Source of the DNA: Beijerinckiaceae bacterium
GTDB lineage: Bacteria > Bacteroidota > Bacteroidia > Chitinophagales > Chitinophagaceae
Direction of reading: 5' to 3'
Length of the DNA: 51,412 nt
Assembly: GCA_903970475.1 (NCBI GenBank)
Contig: CAJCIQ010000019.1
Span: 1 to 51,412 of the forward strand
Shown: positions 7,981-17,401 of the stretch, in pieces
Layout: each line of letters opens with the position of its first letter
How positions within the stretch are numbered: the first letter of the stretch is position 1
Position numbers and translations under genes: made by a program
The notes under the pieces: generated by a model
Told to the model about the DNA's origin: nothing
Databases searched by the model: none
What the model saw: only the letters and a program-made list of their open reading frames with translations

Positions 7981-9000
7981 TCACATCTCCAGCACCAGCT
8001 TGCCCTTGGCCAGGTTGCTCTCCATATACCGATGGGCTTCTGCTGCCTCGGCGAGGGGAAATACCTTTCCCAGGGTAAGGCTGATTTCTCCGATTTCCAC
8101 CATGTGGATGAAATCCTGGAATTGTTGTTTGTCCAGGTTATCGGCGCCGCCCATGTACACGGTGAGGCGGCCCAGATTGGGAATGTCCCCCATGGGCGTG
8201 AATTCCTTCATGCTCCATGTACCACCCAATATACCCGTCATGCACACCACGCCCTTAGGCCGTATGCATTTAAGAGAGTCCAGTAAAGTCTCTGTGCCAA
8301 CAAGTTCCAGTACTTTATCAATACCCGCCGGATAAAAAGCTTTTACCTGTTTGCTTATTTCTCCATCATCTATAAGTACCAAATCCGCGCCGGTTCCTTT
8401 CAGTAAGGATTCCTTATCTTTATTCCTGGTGGTTGAAACCACGGTTAACCCGTTATGCTTGGCCAGTTGAGCCGCTAAAAGCCCAACAGAGGAGGTGCCT
8501 CCGCGGATCAACAATATTTCTCCAGGTACCGTCTCCAGCGCCTGGGAAAGGCTTCCCGCCGCCGTTTGAAACATTTCAGGAATAGCACCCAGCGTAGCCC
8601 AGGGTAGTTTTGAGGTAAAGGGAAAAACAATCTCCAATGGTACAATCGTATACTCCGCATAGCCACCGTCATAAGTACGTCCCATGTTACCCATTAAGGC
8701 GGCTACCTGCTGGCCGGGTGCATAGGTTCCGGAAGGGTCTTCTTCTACGATGCCTACGCATTCTATGCCTAATATCCTGGGGAAGGTGACGCCAGGCGAG
8801 AGGCCTTGACGGGTCATTAATTCCGCGCGATTGAGGCCGGCTGCTTTGACTTGGATGAGGACCCAACCTGGTTTTACCACGGGTTTGGGGACTTCCTGGA
8901 CTTGGATGACTTCCGGATCTCCGGCCTTGGTAGTGACAGCTGCCTTCATCGTGGTGGGGATGGTGTCCACGGTGGAGGGGGCGATCGATGTAGCACTCAT
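7981..9000 (-). CDS. zinc-independent MDR-family quinone oxidoreductase-like dehydrogenase
   Basis: 339 residues of the medium-chain dehydrogenase/reductase superfamily: a GroES-like N-terminal domain (GWVLIQVKAAGLNRAELMTR) and a Rossmann nucleotide-binding motif (GTSSVGLLAAQLAK). There is no structural-zinc cysteine cluster, which points to the NADPH:quinone-reductase branch. It follows the NAD-dependent epimerase-like gene by 30 bases in the same direction, forming a likely two-gene operon divergent from the AraC regulator at 10244. Confidence 0.85.
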   Translation of the reverse strand: MSATSIAPSTVDTIPTTMKAAVTTKAGDPEVIQVQEVPKPVVKPGWVLIQVKAAGLNRAELMTRQGLSPGVTFPRILGIECVGIVEEDPSGTYAPGQQVAALMGNMGRTYDGGYAEYTIVPLEIVFPFTSKLPWATLGAIPEMFQTAAGSLSQALETVPGEILLIRGGTSSVGLLAAQLAKHNGLTVVSTTRNKDKESLLKGTGADLVLIDDGEISKQVKAFYPAGIDKVLELVGTETLLDSLKCIRPKGVVCMTGILGGTWSMKEFTPMGDIPNLGRLTVYMGGADNLDKQQFQDFIHMVEIGEISLTLGKVFPLAEAAEAHRYMESNLAKGKLVLEM

Positions 9001-9030
9001 AGGTGGTGTTTAGGCTCCAAAAGTTACAAC

Positions 9031-10143
9031 TTATCCCGGTATCACCTTTTCGCTTTTGAACTTATCAAATAGCTGATAAAACATTTTCTCGGTATCTACA
9101 TACGTATGAAACCCCATCCTTCGGAGCTTTGAGCCATCTCCAAAAAAATCATAGTCCCAGGAAAAAACAAAATCCCCAAAAGTCCAGGAGGATAGCTCCT
9201 CATAGGGGTGTGGCGCAAGCCCATATTTGTCTTGCATTTTTTTATACAAGGGGCCTTTATCCGCCATTATAGTTTTCAAGGGCATAGGTAGGGTAGGTGC
9301 TGTTTCCATATGGAAATAGTCCGCGATCTTAGGCCAGAGTTCTTCCCATCTGAACAGGTCCCCGTTGCTTACATTAAAGGCCTGATTGGCGGCGCTGGGG
9401 GTAGTGGCTGCCCAGATGGTTGCTTTGGCCAGTAAATCGGCATCCGTCATTTCCATGATGGTTCTGTAGGCGCCTGGTTTACCAGGAAAGCGCAGTGGCA
9501 GGTTTAATTCCTTAGAAATGCCGGCATACATGGCTATGACCAAAGCCAGGTTCATGGGATTGCCTAAGGAGGTTCCTCCCACGACGGAAGGACGAATGGC
9601 AGACCAGGACCACTTTGATCCCGATTGCCTTTGTTCCAGGAATTGTTGTTGGTCTATGTTGAACTCCGGAGGCATATGGTTGGCGTCTGTTTCTCTTGCA
9701 GGTGTTTTAAACGGGCCATAGTGAGCGCCGTACACTTTATACCCTTGCATAAGACTGACGTGTTGTAATCCCTTATTGTTGGGCTCCACCGCATTGATCA
9801 GGTTGGTCAGCATGGCTAGGTTAGGAGGGACCAACGCTATCCAGGTTGGCTTATCTACAAAGGCTGAATAGAAAACATGGGTGATGTCTTTAAGGTGGGC
9901 CAGTTGCCTTTTACTGTCTTCCGGGTCCAATAGATCGACGGGTATATGTTGGGGACCTCCTCTACGTGATAGGCTTATCACCTTCCAATCTCCCAGGCTT
10001 TCCAGGTATTGAACCAAAGAACTACCGATCACCCCGGCTGCTCCAGCGACGAGTGCGGTTTTTTTGACTCCGGTTGCTTCGGTTACCAGTCCCGTATGTT
10101 TGACTTCGGCCGCTTCTGTCGGAAATCCTGTTTTTTCTGCCAT
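9031..10143 (-). CDS. PRISE-like short-chain reductase/epimerase
   Basis: 370 residues. After an odd repetitive N-terminal leader (two AEVKHTGLV/ATGVKKTAL-like units) comes the Rossmann motif GAAGVIGSSLVQYL. MQGYKVYGAHYGPFKTPARE matches the lysine-containing loop of progesterone 5-beta-reductase/iridoid-synthase-like enzymes. The second catalytic position, usually the Tyr in an FYY-type motif, reads FNIDQQQF here, so the tyrosine appears to be missing. Function as an ene-reductase is therefore uncertain. It is first in an operon with the MDR dehydrogenase. Confidence 0.75.
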   Translation of the reverse strand: MAEKTGFPTEAAEVKHTGLVTEATGVKKTALVAGAAGVIGSSLVQYLESLGDWKVISLSRRGGPQHIPVDLLDPEDSKRQLAHLKDITHVFYSAFVDKPTWIALVPPNLAMLTNLINAVEPNNKGLQHVSLMQGYKVYGAHYGPFKTPARETDANHMPPEFNIDQQQFLEQRQSGSKWSWSAIRPSVVGGTSLGNPMNLALVIAMYAGISKELNLPLRFPGKPGAYRTIMEMTDADLLAKATIWAATTPSAANQAFNVSNGDLFRWEELWPKIADYFHMETAPTLPMPLKTIMADKGPLYKKMQDKYGLAPHPYEELSSWTFGDFVFSWDYDFFGDGSKLRRMGFHTYVDTEKMFYQLFDKFKSEKVIPG

Positions 10144-10243
10144 TTTGCTTTGTTTTTTACAAATTTCCGCTCATTAACCGGGTTGAAGTTTGTATAATTA
10201 TGTGATAATTTGGTATATTTCTGATAAGCATTTCCTATCCGCT

Positions 10244-11071
10244 ATGCCCCGGTATAAACAATTTCAACCCATCCTGGTCTCCACCTTCGAAACGACGCAG
10301 TGGGCGCATCCTGTGCACAACCACAACCATTATGAACTGATCTTTATCAAACGGGGAACAGGCATCCATCGTGTTGGGGGACTACCCATTGCTTACCAGC
10401 AGGGCTCCGTATTTCTTTTGGGGCCTGATGATGAACATTTTTTCGACATAGAGACGAGTACCCGTTTTATCTATGTGAAGTTTACCGATCCTTATGCGCA
10501 CTCAGCGGAAGGGGACGCAATGCAGCACCTGGAGTACCTGATGAAAAGCAGGGAAACCCATTTGGCCGGATTTTCGTTTGGGCCGGCTGGCGCCCCACCT
10601 GCGCCCCAAGTCACTCGGCCTGCCGGCGATGCCCATGCGGTGGAGCTGTTGTTTGACCTTATGCTTACCTTAGGTAAGGATATCTTACTCAATGAATCAC
10701 TGATCTGGAGCCAGGTATTGGTGCTGGCTTCCATCCTGCAACGCAACATGCCTTCCTTCAAACCGGTTTCAAATAGTAGCAGGGATATGCAGGCGGTATA
10801 TTGTTACATCCATAAGTTCATCTATGAGCCGGAGCGGCTAAAAGCGGAATCCATGGCCCAGCATTTTCATATGAGTCCTGGTTATATGGGCCCTTATTTC
10901 AAAAGGAATTCCGGGACGACCCTCAGGGATTATATTGGTCAGTACCGGAGTGCCCTGATCCGCCAACGGATGGACAGTGGTAACTACAGCCTCAAACAAA
11001 TAGCTGCGGATTTTGGACTCACTGATGAAAGTCACGTGCGGAAGAGCCTTCGGCCTGGCGGCGGCGGATAA
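10244..11071 (+). CDS. AraC-family regulator, C-terminally truncated
   Basis: 275 residues from ATG at 10244. An N-terminal cupin (HPVHNHNHYELIFIKRGTG) is followed by the first AraC helix-turn-helix (ESMAQHFHMSPGYMGPYFKR) and the start of the second (LKQIAADFGLTDESHVRK). The protein then stops at SLRPGGGG, lacking the usual final F-K-x-x-x-G-x-x-P-x-x-YR helix. A small indel in the GGC-repeat region (11056-11070) may explain this. It is divergent from the two oxidoreductase genes by 100 bases and probably regulates them, if still functional. Confidence 0.75.
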   Translation: MPRYKQFQPILVSTFETTQWAHPVHNHNHYELIFIKRGTGIHRVGGLPIAYQQGSVFLLGPDDEHFFDIETSTRFIYVKFTDPYAHSAEGDAMQHLEYLMKSRETHLAGFSFGPAGAPPAPQVTRPAGDAHAVELLFDLMLTLGKDILLNESLIWSQVLVLASILQRNMPSFKPVSNSSRDMQAVYCYIHKFIYEPERLKAESMAQHFHMSPGYMGPYFKRNSGTTLRDYIGQYRSALIRQRMDSGNYSLKQIAADFGLTDESHVRKSLRPGGGG

Positions 11072-11127
11072 CCATATCTAGGTCGTAGGCCGTCCCCTCC
11101 CATGGAGTCTAAGGCAGTCCTCTGATC

Positions 11128-12687
11128 CTATTGACTCAAGGCGTCTTCGATCTGCTTAATCAGCACCTCCCTGTTCATGGGGTATCCGGCTTTGGACAAC
11201 TCGTAAGTCCCATCCTTGTGGATGATGAAGTAAGTGGGGAAACCACCACTGCCTACTTTTTTGAGCACATCGTCGGTCAGGTGCTGTAGGGCCATCATGT
11301 GCAGCCCTTCCAGGTGGAAGTAGGCAATCAACTGCTTCCACTTATCCGGATTGGTAACATCATTATTGGCCACATAGACAAAATCGACGGGTTTATCCTT
11401 GAAATAGGCATGGAGTGGACCATTGTTTTTGTCCAGTTCTTCCCGGCAAGGGCCACACCAGGTTCCCCACATGTCCACCAGAACCGTCTTGCCTTTGACC
11501 AGGGAAATCAGGTCCTCCATGGTTTGGAGATTGAGTCCGCTATCGGGCGCAAAAACCATCTTTTCCGTAAGCCCCCATTTTTGGCGTTCAGCCAGTACAT
11601 CGAAATGAGATTGAAATAAGGCTATATAAGGGGAATGTGGAAAGCGTTGTTTGAATCGGTTGTAGATGTCTGACAGGTGGATCGGATTGCTGGCGGTTAA
11701 TCCGTTTTCCAGCAATAATCCATAGAGGTATTCCATCACGGCCGGGTTATGGAAGTAGTGCAGGATGATTTTCTCCTGCACCAGGTTTTCCGGGTCTGCC
11801 TGGAATAAACCAAGACCAGCCGTTACAGTGGTGTCATACCACTCTTTGAAAAATGCTTCCGGATGCTCAGCGGACTGACGCCACAGGTATTCCTTTGTCC
11901 TCAATAGGAAAGCATTCAGCAGTAATCTATAGGCCGCTATCTGCATGGCGCTCCCGTCATCGAGGTTGAGGCTGCGGAACAAACTGTCCTGTACCCTTTG
12001 CCAGGCAGCGTAGTTGCGTGTATAGGCTTCCCCGATGGCGAATTTGTTGTTTTCCTTATAGGAGTAATAGTTATAGGCGCACAAGTACTGGTAATTGCCC
12101 AACCAGGTTTTCTTGAAAAGTGCAGAGGGTTGATAGCGTACGACGTAAGCCAGGAAAGCACTATCCAAACGCCGCTGGTTTTGGGCGACCTGTATCTCCA
12201 CCCTGTCCGGCAGGGTGTCTCCTGGGTCAAAATGTTGCATTAAATCATCCACCCTTATGCCGGGCTGGTTGTCTTGTGCTCCGATCCCACTTACCTGGGA
12301 CTGGCTAGCAGCTATATCCATTTGTGCATGGAGGTCATAACCCGGAGCCAGGAATAAGGTATAGGTTCCACTTTTATGGGATAGGGAATCTTCCCAATAG
12401 AGGAACATTAACCGGGGGCTGGTCAGTTTTACCGAATAAGTGCAGTGTCCTGCACTGTCTACCGGCAGATCTTCCCATCCCTTGATGATGAATCCAGACC
12501 TTCCCAGGTCATTGGGATTGGCCGCCACCGCTGTCGTGGTCTTTCCATGCGTAAAGGAGAAATGAACAGTGGCTGTGCCGGAAGGGGTGGCCTTGATCTG
12601 GGGATTTCCGTCTGTTGTCGGGTTGTATTGGGCCCATGTACACGTGGAAATCAACAAAAAGGTAAGGAGGTTGGCTAAACAACGCAT
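11128..12687 (-). CDS. TlpA-like thioredoxin-domain protein, exported
   Basis: 519 residues with a Sec signal (LLTFLLISTCTWAQ). The N-terminal ~370 residues form a Bacteroidota-type all-alpha/beta extension with many aromatic residues. The C-terminal thioredoxin domain has VDMWGTWCGPCREEL (Cys411, Cys414) and GGFPTYFIIHKDG (cis-proline). Proteins of this architecture act as periplasmic disulfide reductases; the client is unknown. It follows the LytTR regulator gene by 56 bases on the same strand and may be co-transcribed. Confidence 0.85.
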   Translation of the reverse strand: MRCLANLLTFLLISTCTWAQYNPTTDGNPQIKATPSGTATVHFSFTHGKTTTAVAANPNDLGRSGFIIKGWEDLPVDSAGHCTYSVKLTSPRLMFLYWEDSLSHKSGTYTLFLAPGYDLHAQMDIAASQSQVSGIGAQDNQPGIRVDDLMQHFDPGDTLPDRVEIQVAQNQRRLDSAFLAYVVRYQPSALFKKTWLGNYQYLCAYNYYSYKENNKFAIGEAYTRNYAAWQRVQDSLFRSLNLDDGSAMQIAAYRLLLNAFLLRTKEYLWRQSAEHPEAFFKEWYDTTVTAGLGLFQADPENLVQEKIILHYFHNPAVMEYLYGLLLENGLTASNPIHLSDIYNRFKQRFPHSPYIALFQSHFDVLAERQKWGLTEKMVFAPDSGLNLQTMEDLISLVKGKTVLVDMWGTWCGPCREELDKNNGPLHAYFKDKPVDFVYVANNDVTNPDKWKQLIAYFHLEGLHMMALQHLTDDVLKKVGSGGFPTYFIIHKDGTYELSKAGYPMNREVLIKQIEDALSQ

Positions 12688-12743
12688 AATGGAAACTACG
12701 CCTATTTAGAGCGGTATCCTGTTAATGCCGATGTTAACAACCC

Positions 12744-13442
12744 TCAACTGTTTTTTACCGCATTAAAACGGCTGTAAAACGCCTTTTCATGGCTGGGGCC
12801 CAGGGGAATTTCTGCCTTACCCATGGTGATTAACTTATTACGCACACTTTCTATTTTGTCCATGGCCACGATAAAGGAGCGGTGTACCCGTATGAATTCC
12901 TTTTCTGGTAGTTTTTCCTGGATCGCTTTCATGGTGATCCGGGATAGCAAAGGCATTTGCGTAGTGGTATGCACCTTCAGGTAATTATCAAAGCCCTCGA
13001 TAAAGATAATGTCTGAAAATGGAATCCTGACCAGGCTGTAGTCCTGCCTGAGTACCAGGAAGGGATGGTGCTTCTGCTGTATATTGTATTGGTGCATGAT
13101 GACCGCCTTATGAATGGCCTGCTGAAACCGGTCATAGGAATAGGGTTTGAGCAGATAATCCACTGCATTCTGGTTGTAGCTTTCAACGGCATACTCCGTA
13201 AATGAAGTGGTGAAAATCACCATCGTATTCTCCTGGATTCTTTTGGCGAATTCCATGCCATTGATGGTAGGCATTTGAATGTCCAAGAGTACCAGGTCCA
13301 CCGGAAAATTGGCCAGGTAATCCAGGGCTTTGGTGGTTGAGGTAAACACCTTCATCAGGGATACCTGACCCGAGCGCTGACAATAATTTTCAAGGATCTC
13401 TAATGCCGGTGGTTCGTCATCTATGGCAATGGCTTTGATCAT
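12744..13442 (-). CDS. LytTR-family response regulator
   Basis: 232 residues: a receiver domain with acidic pair DDE near the N-terminus, phosphoacceptor Asp54 (LVLLDIQMP) and conserved Lys (YLLKPYSYD). A LytTR DNA-binding domain follows (FIEGFDNYLKVHTT, FIRVHRSFIVAMDKIESV). The start codon overlaps the kinase stop by four bases (ATGA), so the two are translationally coupled. Target genes are not evident; the neighbouring TlpA-like gene is a candidate. Confidence 0.92.
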   Translation of the reverse strand: MIKAIAIDDEPPALEILENYCQRSGQVSLMKVFTSTTKALDYLANFPVDLVLLDIQMPTINGMEFAKRIQENTMVIFTTSFTEYAVESYNQNAVDYLLKPYSYDRFQQAIHKAVIMHQYNIQQKHHPFLVLRQDYSLVRIPFSDIIFIEGFDNYLKVHTTTQMPLLSRITMKAIQEKLPEKEFIRVHRSFIVAMDKIESVRNKLITMGKAEIPLGPSHEKAFYSRFNAVKNS

Positions 13443-14572
13443 ATCAATTGGATGGAGAGGTTTACAGAATATTTTTCTTTATCTTCTTCAATGTCTAAGC
13501 TGTGCATGCGCTGGTACAAAAGATCCAGCCGCTTTCGGGTATTGGCTAGTCCGATTCGGGTAGAATGTTCCGGATGGGTGACCAGGACCTTGTAGTTGGT
13601 TACGCTAAGATTCAGGGCTTCTTTGTCAATGACAATATGGATGATGACCGGTGAATCCATATCCGGATTAACGCCATACTTAAAGGCGTTTTCAATGAAG
13701 GTGATCAGAATCAGGGGCGCTATATCCAATCCTGAGGCGTTACCCGAAATGGAAAAGTCAACCTGAGCGGTACTCCTCAGCCGGTTCTTCTGAAGCTCTA
13801 TATAGTGGCTGAGGAAATCCAGTTCTTTCTGAAGGGCGATTTTTTCGCTGCTGGCTTCTTTGATCATGTAACGCATCATGCCGGCCAGGTTGATGATGGA
13901 GTCTGCTGTTTGCTCGTCCTTTCTAACTGCCAGGGCATATATGCTGTTGAGCGTATTAAACAGGAAATGGGGATTGATCTGGTTCTTTAAGGAGTTAAGT
14001 TCTGCAATCATCTTTTCCTTTTGTACCAGGTACAGACGAGACCTGACCCTGAGCAGTAAGGAGAACAAAATGACGGTCATATACAGGTAGAAACTATGGG
14101 TGATTTCGAAGAGCACATTATCGGTGCCTGCATAGGGCTGGTACTGGATTCTGGCTGGTCCCCTGAATGGAGGAGGGGGGCCTTGAAAAAAGCCATTGGG
14201 CGGATTGCCCATGACCGACGGGCTGTCAGGCGTAAATCCTGGCGGCGTGCCGCGCCCATAACCGGGCAGGTTTCCCAGGTTAAACCTGGGCAGGCCATGG
14301 CCTACTACCAGCGTAGGGATCAGGCCTATGCAAAGCAGTCCGAAACCGATGCAGATCCCATAGGCCCAAAACTGCCTTTTGAAGAATAATTGTGGAATAA
14401 ACAAGTAATAATTCAGGAAAAAAAACACAAGTATAATGCCGTTGGAAATCAGGTCTTTGATCACCCAGGCACTGAAGATATTGCCCTGATCGAAGGGTCT
14501 TAGGAATGGTAGCCCCAGAAACAGAAGAGAGCCCACCACAGCCCATAAAGTATTTTTTGGTAGCCTACGCAT
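13439..14572 (-). CDS. LytS/YehU-type sensor histidine kinase
   Basis: 377 residues. Four membrane helices are predicted, three before residue 90 and one near 160-175. Between them lies a Pro/Gly-rich extracytoplasmic loop (residues ~93-148, with PPGFTPDSP and GPPPPFRGP). The cytoplasmic part is a His_kinase domain with the phosphoacceptor His202 in QINPHFLFNTLNS and an ATPase with FIENAFKYG and RIGLANTRKRL. It pairs with the overlapping LytTR regulator. The Pro/Gly loop is unusual for this class and could be the sensing element. Confidence 0.9.
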   Translation of the reverse strand: MRRLPKNTLWAVVGSLLFLGLPFLRPFDQGNIFSAWVIKDLISNGIILVFFFLNYYLFIPQLFFKRQFWAYGICIGFGLLCIGLIPTLVVGHGLPRFNLGNLPGYGRGTPPGFTPDSPSVMGNPPNGFFQGPPPPFRGPARIQYQPYAGTDNVLFEITHSFYLYMTVILFSLLLRVRSRLYLVQKEKMIAELNSLKNQINPHFLFNTLNSIYALAVRKDEQTADSIINLAGMMRYMIKEASSEKIALQKELDFLSHYIELQKNRLRSTAQVDFSISGNASGLDIAPLILITFIENAFKYGVNPDMDSPVIIHIVIDKEALNLSVTNYKVLVTHPEHSTRIGLANTRKRLDLLYQRMHSLDIEEDKEKYSVNLSIQLI

Positions 14573-14615
14573 GAGTGAAAGGTAGTTGTAAGAAATAGCA
14601 AATAAATTGATGTTG

Positions 14616-14648
14616 AGGTCTACCCCGGATTTTTCGGGGTAAAGACCT
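14616..14648. promoter_or_regulatory. strong inverted repeat in a divergent promoter region
   Basis: AGGTCT-ACCCCG, a 7-base loop (GATTTTT), CGGGGT, a 2-base bulge, then AGACCT: twelve base pairs in all. It lies in the 177-base gap between the divergent kinase and surface-protein genes. No T-run follows on either side at the expected place, so a terminator is unlikely; an operator or 5' UTR structure is possible. A second small hairpin (AGCGC/GCGCT, 14727-14744) ends just before the GGAG of the surface-protein gene. Confidence 0.45.
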
Positions 14649-14749
14649 TAAATGTTGGGGTGAAAAAAATAAATATCCGGATGGCCGTTAAGAAGTGTAA
14701 CGGAGACAGTTATTCGAATCTATATTAGCGCCAGAGATAGCGCTGGAGT

Positions 14750-17392
14750 ATGTCTATTCGTGTAAAGATTTCCTTGATCATCATTTGCCTCTGTTGCAGT
14801 CATTGGTGCCACGCCATGCACGTGATGGGGGGGTACATCCAGTATGTCTACAATGGGGTAGGATCTTCTTCCGGCACTTCCAGCTATACCATCACCGTTA
14901 CGGTTTACTACAGTTGTACCGCCGCAGGCCCAAGATCCGATGTGGGCTTGGGGATTTTTAATGCTGCTACCGGAGCGCTGGTGGCCTCAAAAACGATCAA
15001 CACAACCACTTCAACGACCATAACCAAGACCACTTTTAGCCCTTGCATGAGCAATCCACCCAGCATTTGTTATGAAGTATACACCTATCAGTACACGGTA
15101 GATCTACCCAATATCAGTGCTGGATATATACTGGCCATCCAGGATGCCTTCAGGACCAGCGGTATTGTCAACATAACCAATTCATCCTCGGACGGCATAA
15201 CCATTAACGCCACCATACCTGGAACAGTTGGAGGGGTAGACTACCATACCAATAGCTCACCCACGTTTTTGTTTAATGATACAGCCATTGTTTGTTATAA
15301 CGGGACCTTTCAGTATCCTTTTAGCGCCGTGGATAATATAGACCATGACTCGCTTTCTTACAGCTTCGGCAACGGGCTCAATGTATCCAATGCGAGTGCC
15401 AATGTGGATGGGAACGCGCCAGCCAGCCCCCCTTATCCTTCCCTGACGTACGTCTCCGGATTTAGCGGCACAACGCCTTTGGGTAGCGCTGTGCGTATCA
15501 ATGCTACGACTGGCCTTATTTCTGGAACGGCCCCGGCTACAACGGGCGTATATGTAGTGGCCGTATACGTAAAAGAATGGAGGAAGGGTGTGCTCATTGA
15601 CTCCATCAAGAAGGAGTTGCAGATATACGTTTTTGATTGCGTACTCACTGCGGCCAGCCTGAAGGCCAGCTATGTGAATTGCGACAACTACACCGTAAGC
15701 GTAGAGAACGAATCGACCGCTTCCAATATCACTTCTTATTATTGGAATTTCGGTGTTACCGGACTTACCAGTGATACTTCTTCCCAGGCGACACCTACCT
15801 ATACCTATGCCGATACGGGAACCTATACCCTGAAGTTGAGGGTGTCCAGTTCCACAGGCTGTACGGATTCAGCCAGTTCCACGGTGAAAATCTATCCTGG
15901 CTTTACCCCTGCATTCACGTATACGGGAAGTTGCTATGCGGCACCTTTTGTATTCAAAGACGCCACCATCGCTAAATATGGTACGGTGACATCCTGGGCC
16001 TGGAATTTCGGGGAATCCTCTTCGGCCTCCGATACTTCCAGCATCGCTGATCCCACCCACCAATACGCCGCTGCGGGAGCTTATACAGTGACATTGGATG
16101 TAGGGAGCAGCAAGGGCTGCACGGGTACGGCGACCGAAACAGTGACGGCTGATGCCAAACCGGATTTTACGCTTCCGTTTACCGATACATTGATTTGCAG
16201 CATAGATAGCCTGCCTCTGATCGCCAATAGTGTTGGTTCAGGTATCACCTACTCCTGGTCTCCTGCTTATAACATTATCAACGCCCAAACGGCCAACCCT
16301 ACGGTGTTTCCAAAGGATACAACGGTTTACACGGTTACCGCTACACAAAACGGTTGTGTGCGTACCGATTCAATAACGGTCAATGTATTGAAGTATATCA
16401 CGGTGTCCCTGATCCCGGACACCACTATATGCAAAACCGATAGTTTTCAACTCCGGCCGGTCAGCTATGCCTTAGGCTATCGCTGGACCCCAGGAAGTAC
16501 CTTGAGTGACAGCACCATCAAATACCCTATGGCAGGACCTTTAAGCAGTGTCACTTATATGGTGCTGGCTAACCTCGGTAAGTGCCAGGATTCTGCCTTC
16601 CTCTCGGTAAAAGTGGTGCCCAATCCGCTGGCCAATGCAGGTTTGGATACCACCGTTTGTTATGGAACCGACGCGCTCCTCCATGGAACCATCACCGGTG
16701 CTTATTTTCAATGGTCTCCCACGACCAGTTTATACGATGCTGCTACCCTCGACCCCGTCGCCCATCCAATATCCTCTACACCTTATGTACTAACAGTGAC
16801 GGATACCTTGGGCTGCCCTAAAGCCGTCTCGGATACTGTTGAAGTAATCGTCATTCCCCAGGTGGTCGTTTCCGCCGGAGACGACACGGCTATCGTCGTA
16901 GGGCAGCCCTTGTATCTGGATGCCACCAGCACGGATAGTGCCCTGGTAAGCTTTACCTGGACGCCTGCCACCTGGTTGAACAGCACCGATATCCAAGATC
17001 CCACTGCCTTGATTACTTCGGGACTGCCCGATACCATTACCTACACCGCAACGGCAACGACTCCTCAAGGGTGTACGGGGTACGGCAGCATCAAGGTTAC
17101 TATATACGAAACGAGGCCGGACATGTTTATGCCCGGCGCTTTTACGCCCAACGGGGATGGAAACAATGACCTCTATAAACCCGTTCTGGTGGGGATTCAA
17201 AAGGTGGATTATTTCCGGATCTTCAACCGTTGGGGACAATTGGTTTATTTCAGTACCAGTACGGAAGCCTCCTGGGATGGCAATTACAATGGAAAGCCTC
17301 AAGTGACGGGGGCTTATGTGTACGAGATCCAGGCCGTGGATTACCTGGGGGTAGTGCACGCTAAGAAAGGGACGATCATGCTGATGCGGTAA
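14750..17392 (+). CDS. PKD-repeat surface protein with gliding-motility/T9SS C-terminal domain
   Basis: 880 residues: signal peptide (1-22), a beta-rich N-terminal region with a putative-Ig-like segment (residues ~215-290), and PKD repeats (YYWNFG..SSQATPTYTYADTG; WAWNFG..ADPTHQYAAAG, residues ~320-470). Further Ig-like repeats contain SVSPTTSLY-type motifs, and the CHU_C domain begins at FMPGAFTPNGDGNNDLYKP and ends GTIMLMR. That C-terminal domain is a type B sorting signal for type IX secretion. The product is likely a secreted or surface-anchored adhesin-like protein. GGAG 5 bases before ATG supports the start. Confidence 0.9.
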   Translation: MSIRVKISLIIICLCCSHWCHAMHVMGGYIQYVYNGVGSSSGTSSYTITVTVYYSCTAAGPRSDVGLGIFNAATGALVASKTINTTTSTTITKTTFSPCMSNPPSICYEVYTYQYTVDLPNISAGYILAIQDAFRTSGIVNITNSSSDGITINATIPGTVGGVDYHTNSSPTFLFNDTAIVCYNGTFQYPFSAVDNIDHDSLSYSFGNGLNVSNASANVDGNAPASPPYPSLTYVSGFSGTTPLGSAVRINATTGLISGTAPATTGVYVVAVYVKEWRKGVLIDSIKKELQIYVFDCVLTAASLKASYVNCDNYTVSVENESTASNITSYYWNFGVTGLTSDTSSQATPTYTYADTGTYTLKLRVSSSTGCTDSASSTVKIYPGFTPAFTYTGSCYAAPFVFKDATIAKYGTVTSWAWNFGESSSASDTSSIADPTHQYAAAGAYTVTLDVGSSKGCTGTATETVTADAKPDFTLPFTDTLICSIDSLPLIANSVGSGITYSWSPAYNIINAQTANPTVFPKDTTVYTVTATQNGCVRTDSITVNVLKYITVSLIPDTTICKTDSFQLRPVSYALGYRWTPGSTLSDSTIKYPMAGPLSSVTYMVLANLGKCQDSAFLSVKVVPNPLANAGLDTTVCYGTDALLHGTITGAYFQWSPTTSLYDAATLDPVAHPISSTPYVLTVTDTLGCPKAVSDTVEVIVIPQVVVSAGDDTAIVVGQPLYLDATSTDSALVSFTWTPATWLNSTDIQDPTALITSGLPDTITYTATATTPQGCTGYGSIKVTIYETRPDMFMPGAFTPNGDGNNDLYKPVLVGIQKVDYFRIFNRWGQLVYFSTSTEASWDGNYNGKPQVTGAYVYEIQAVDYLGVVHAKKGTIMLMR

Positions 17393-17401
17393 GGAGCCAG
17401 G

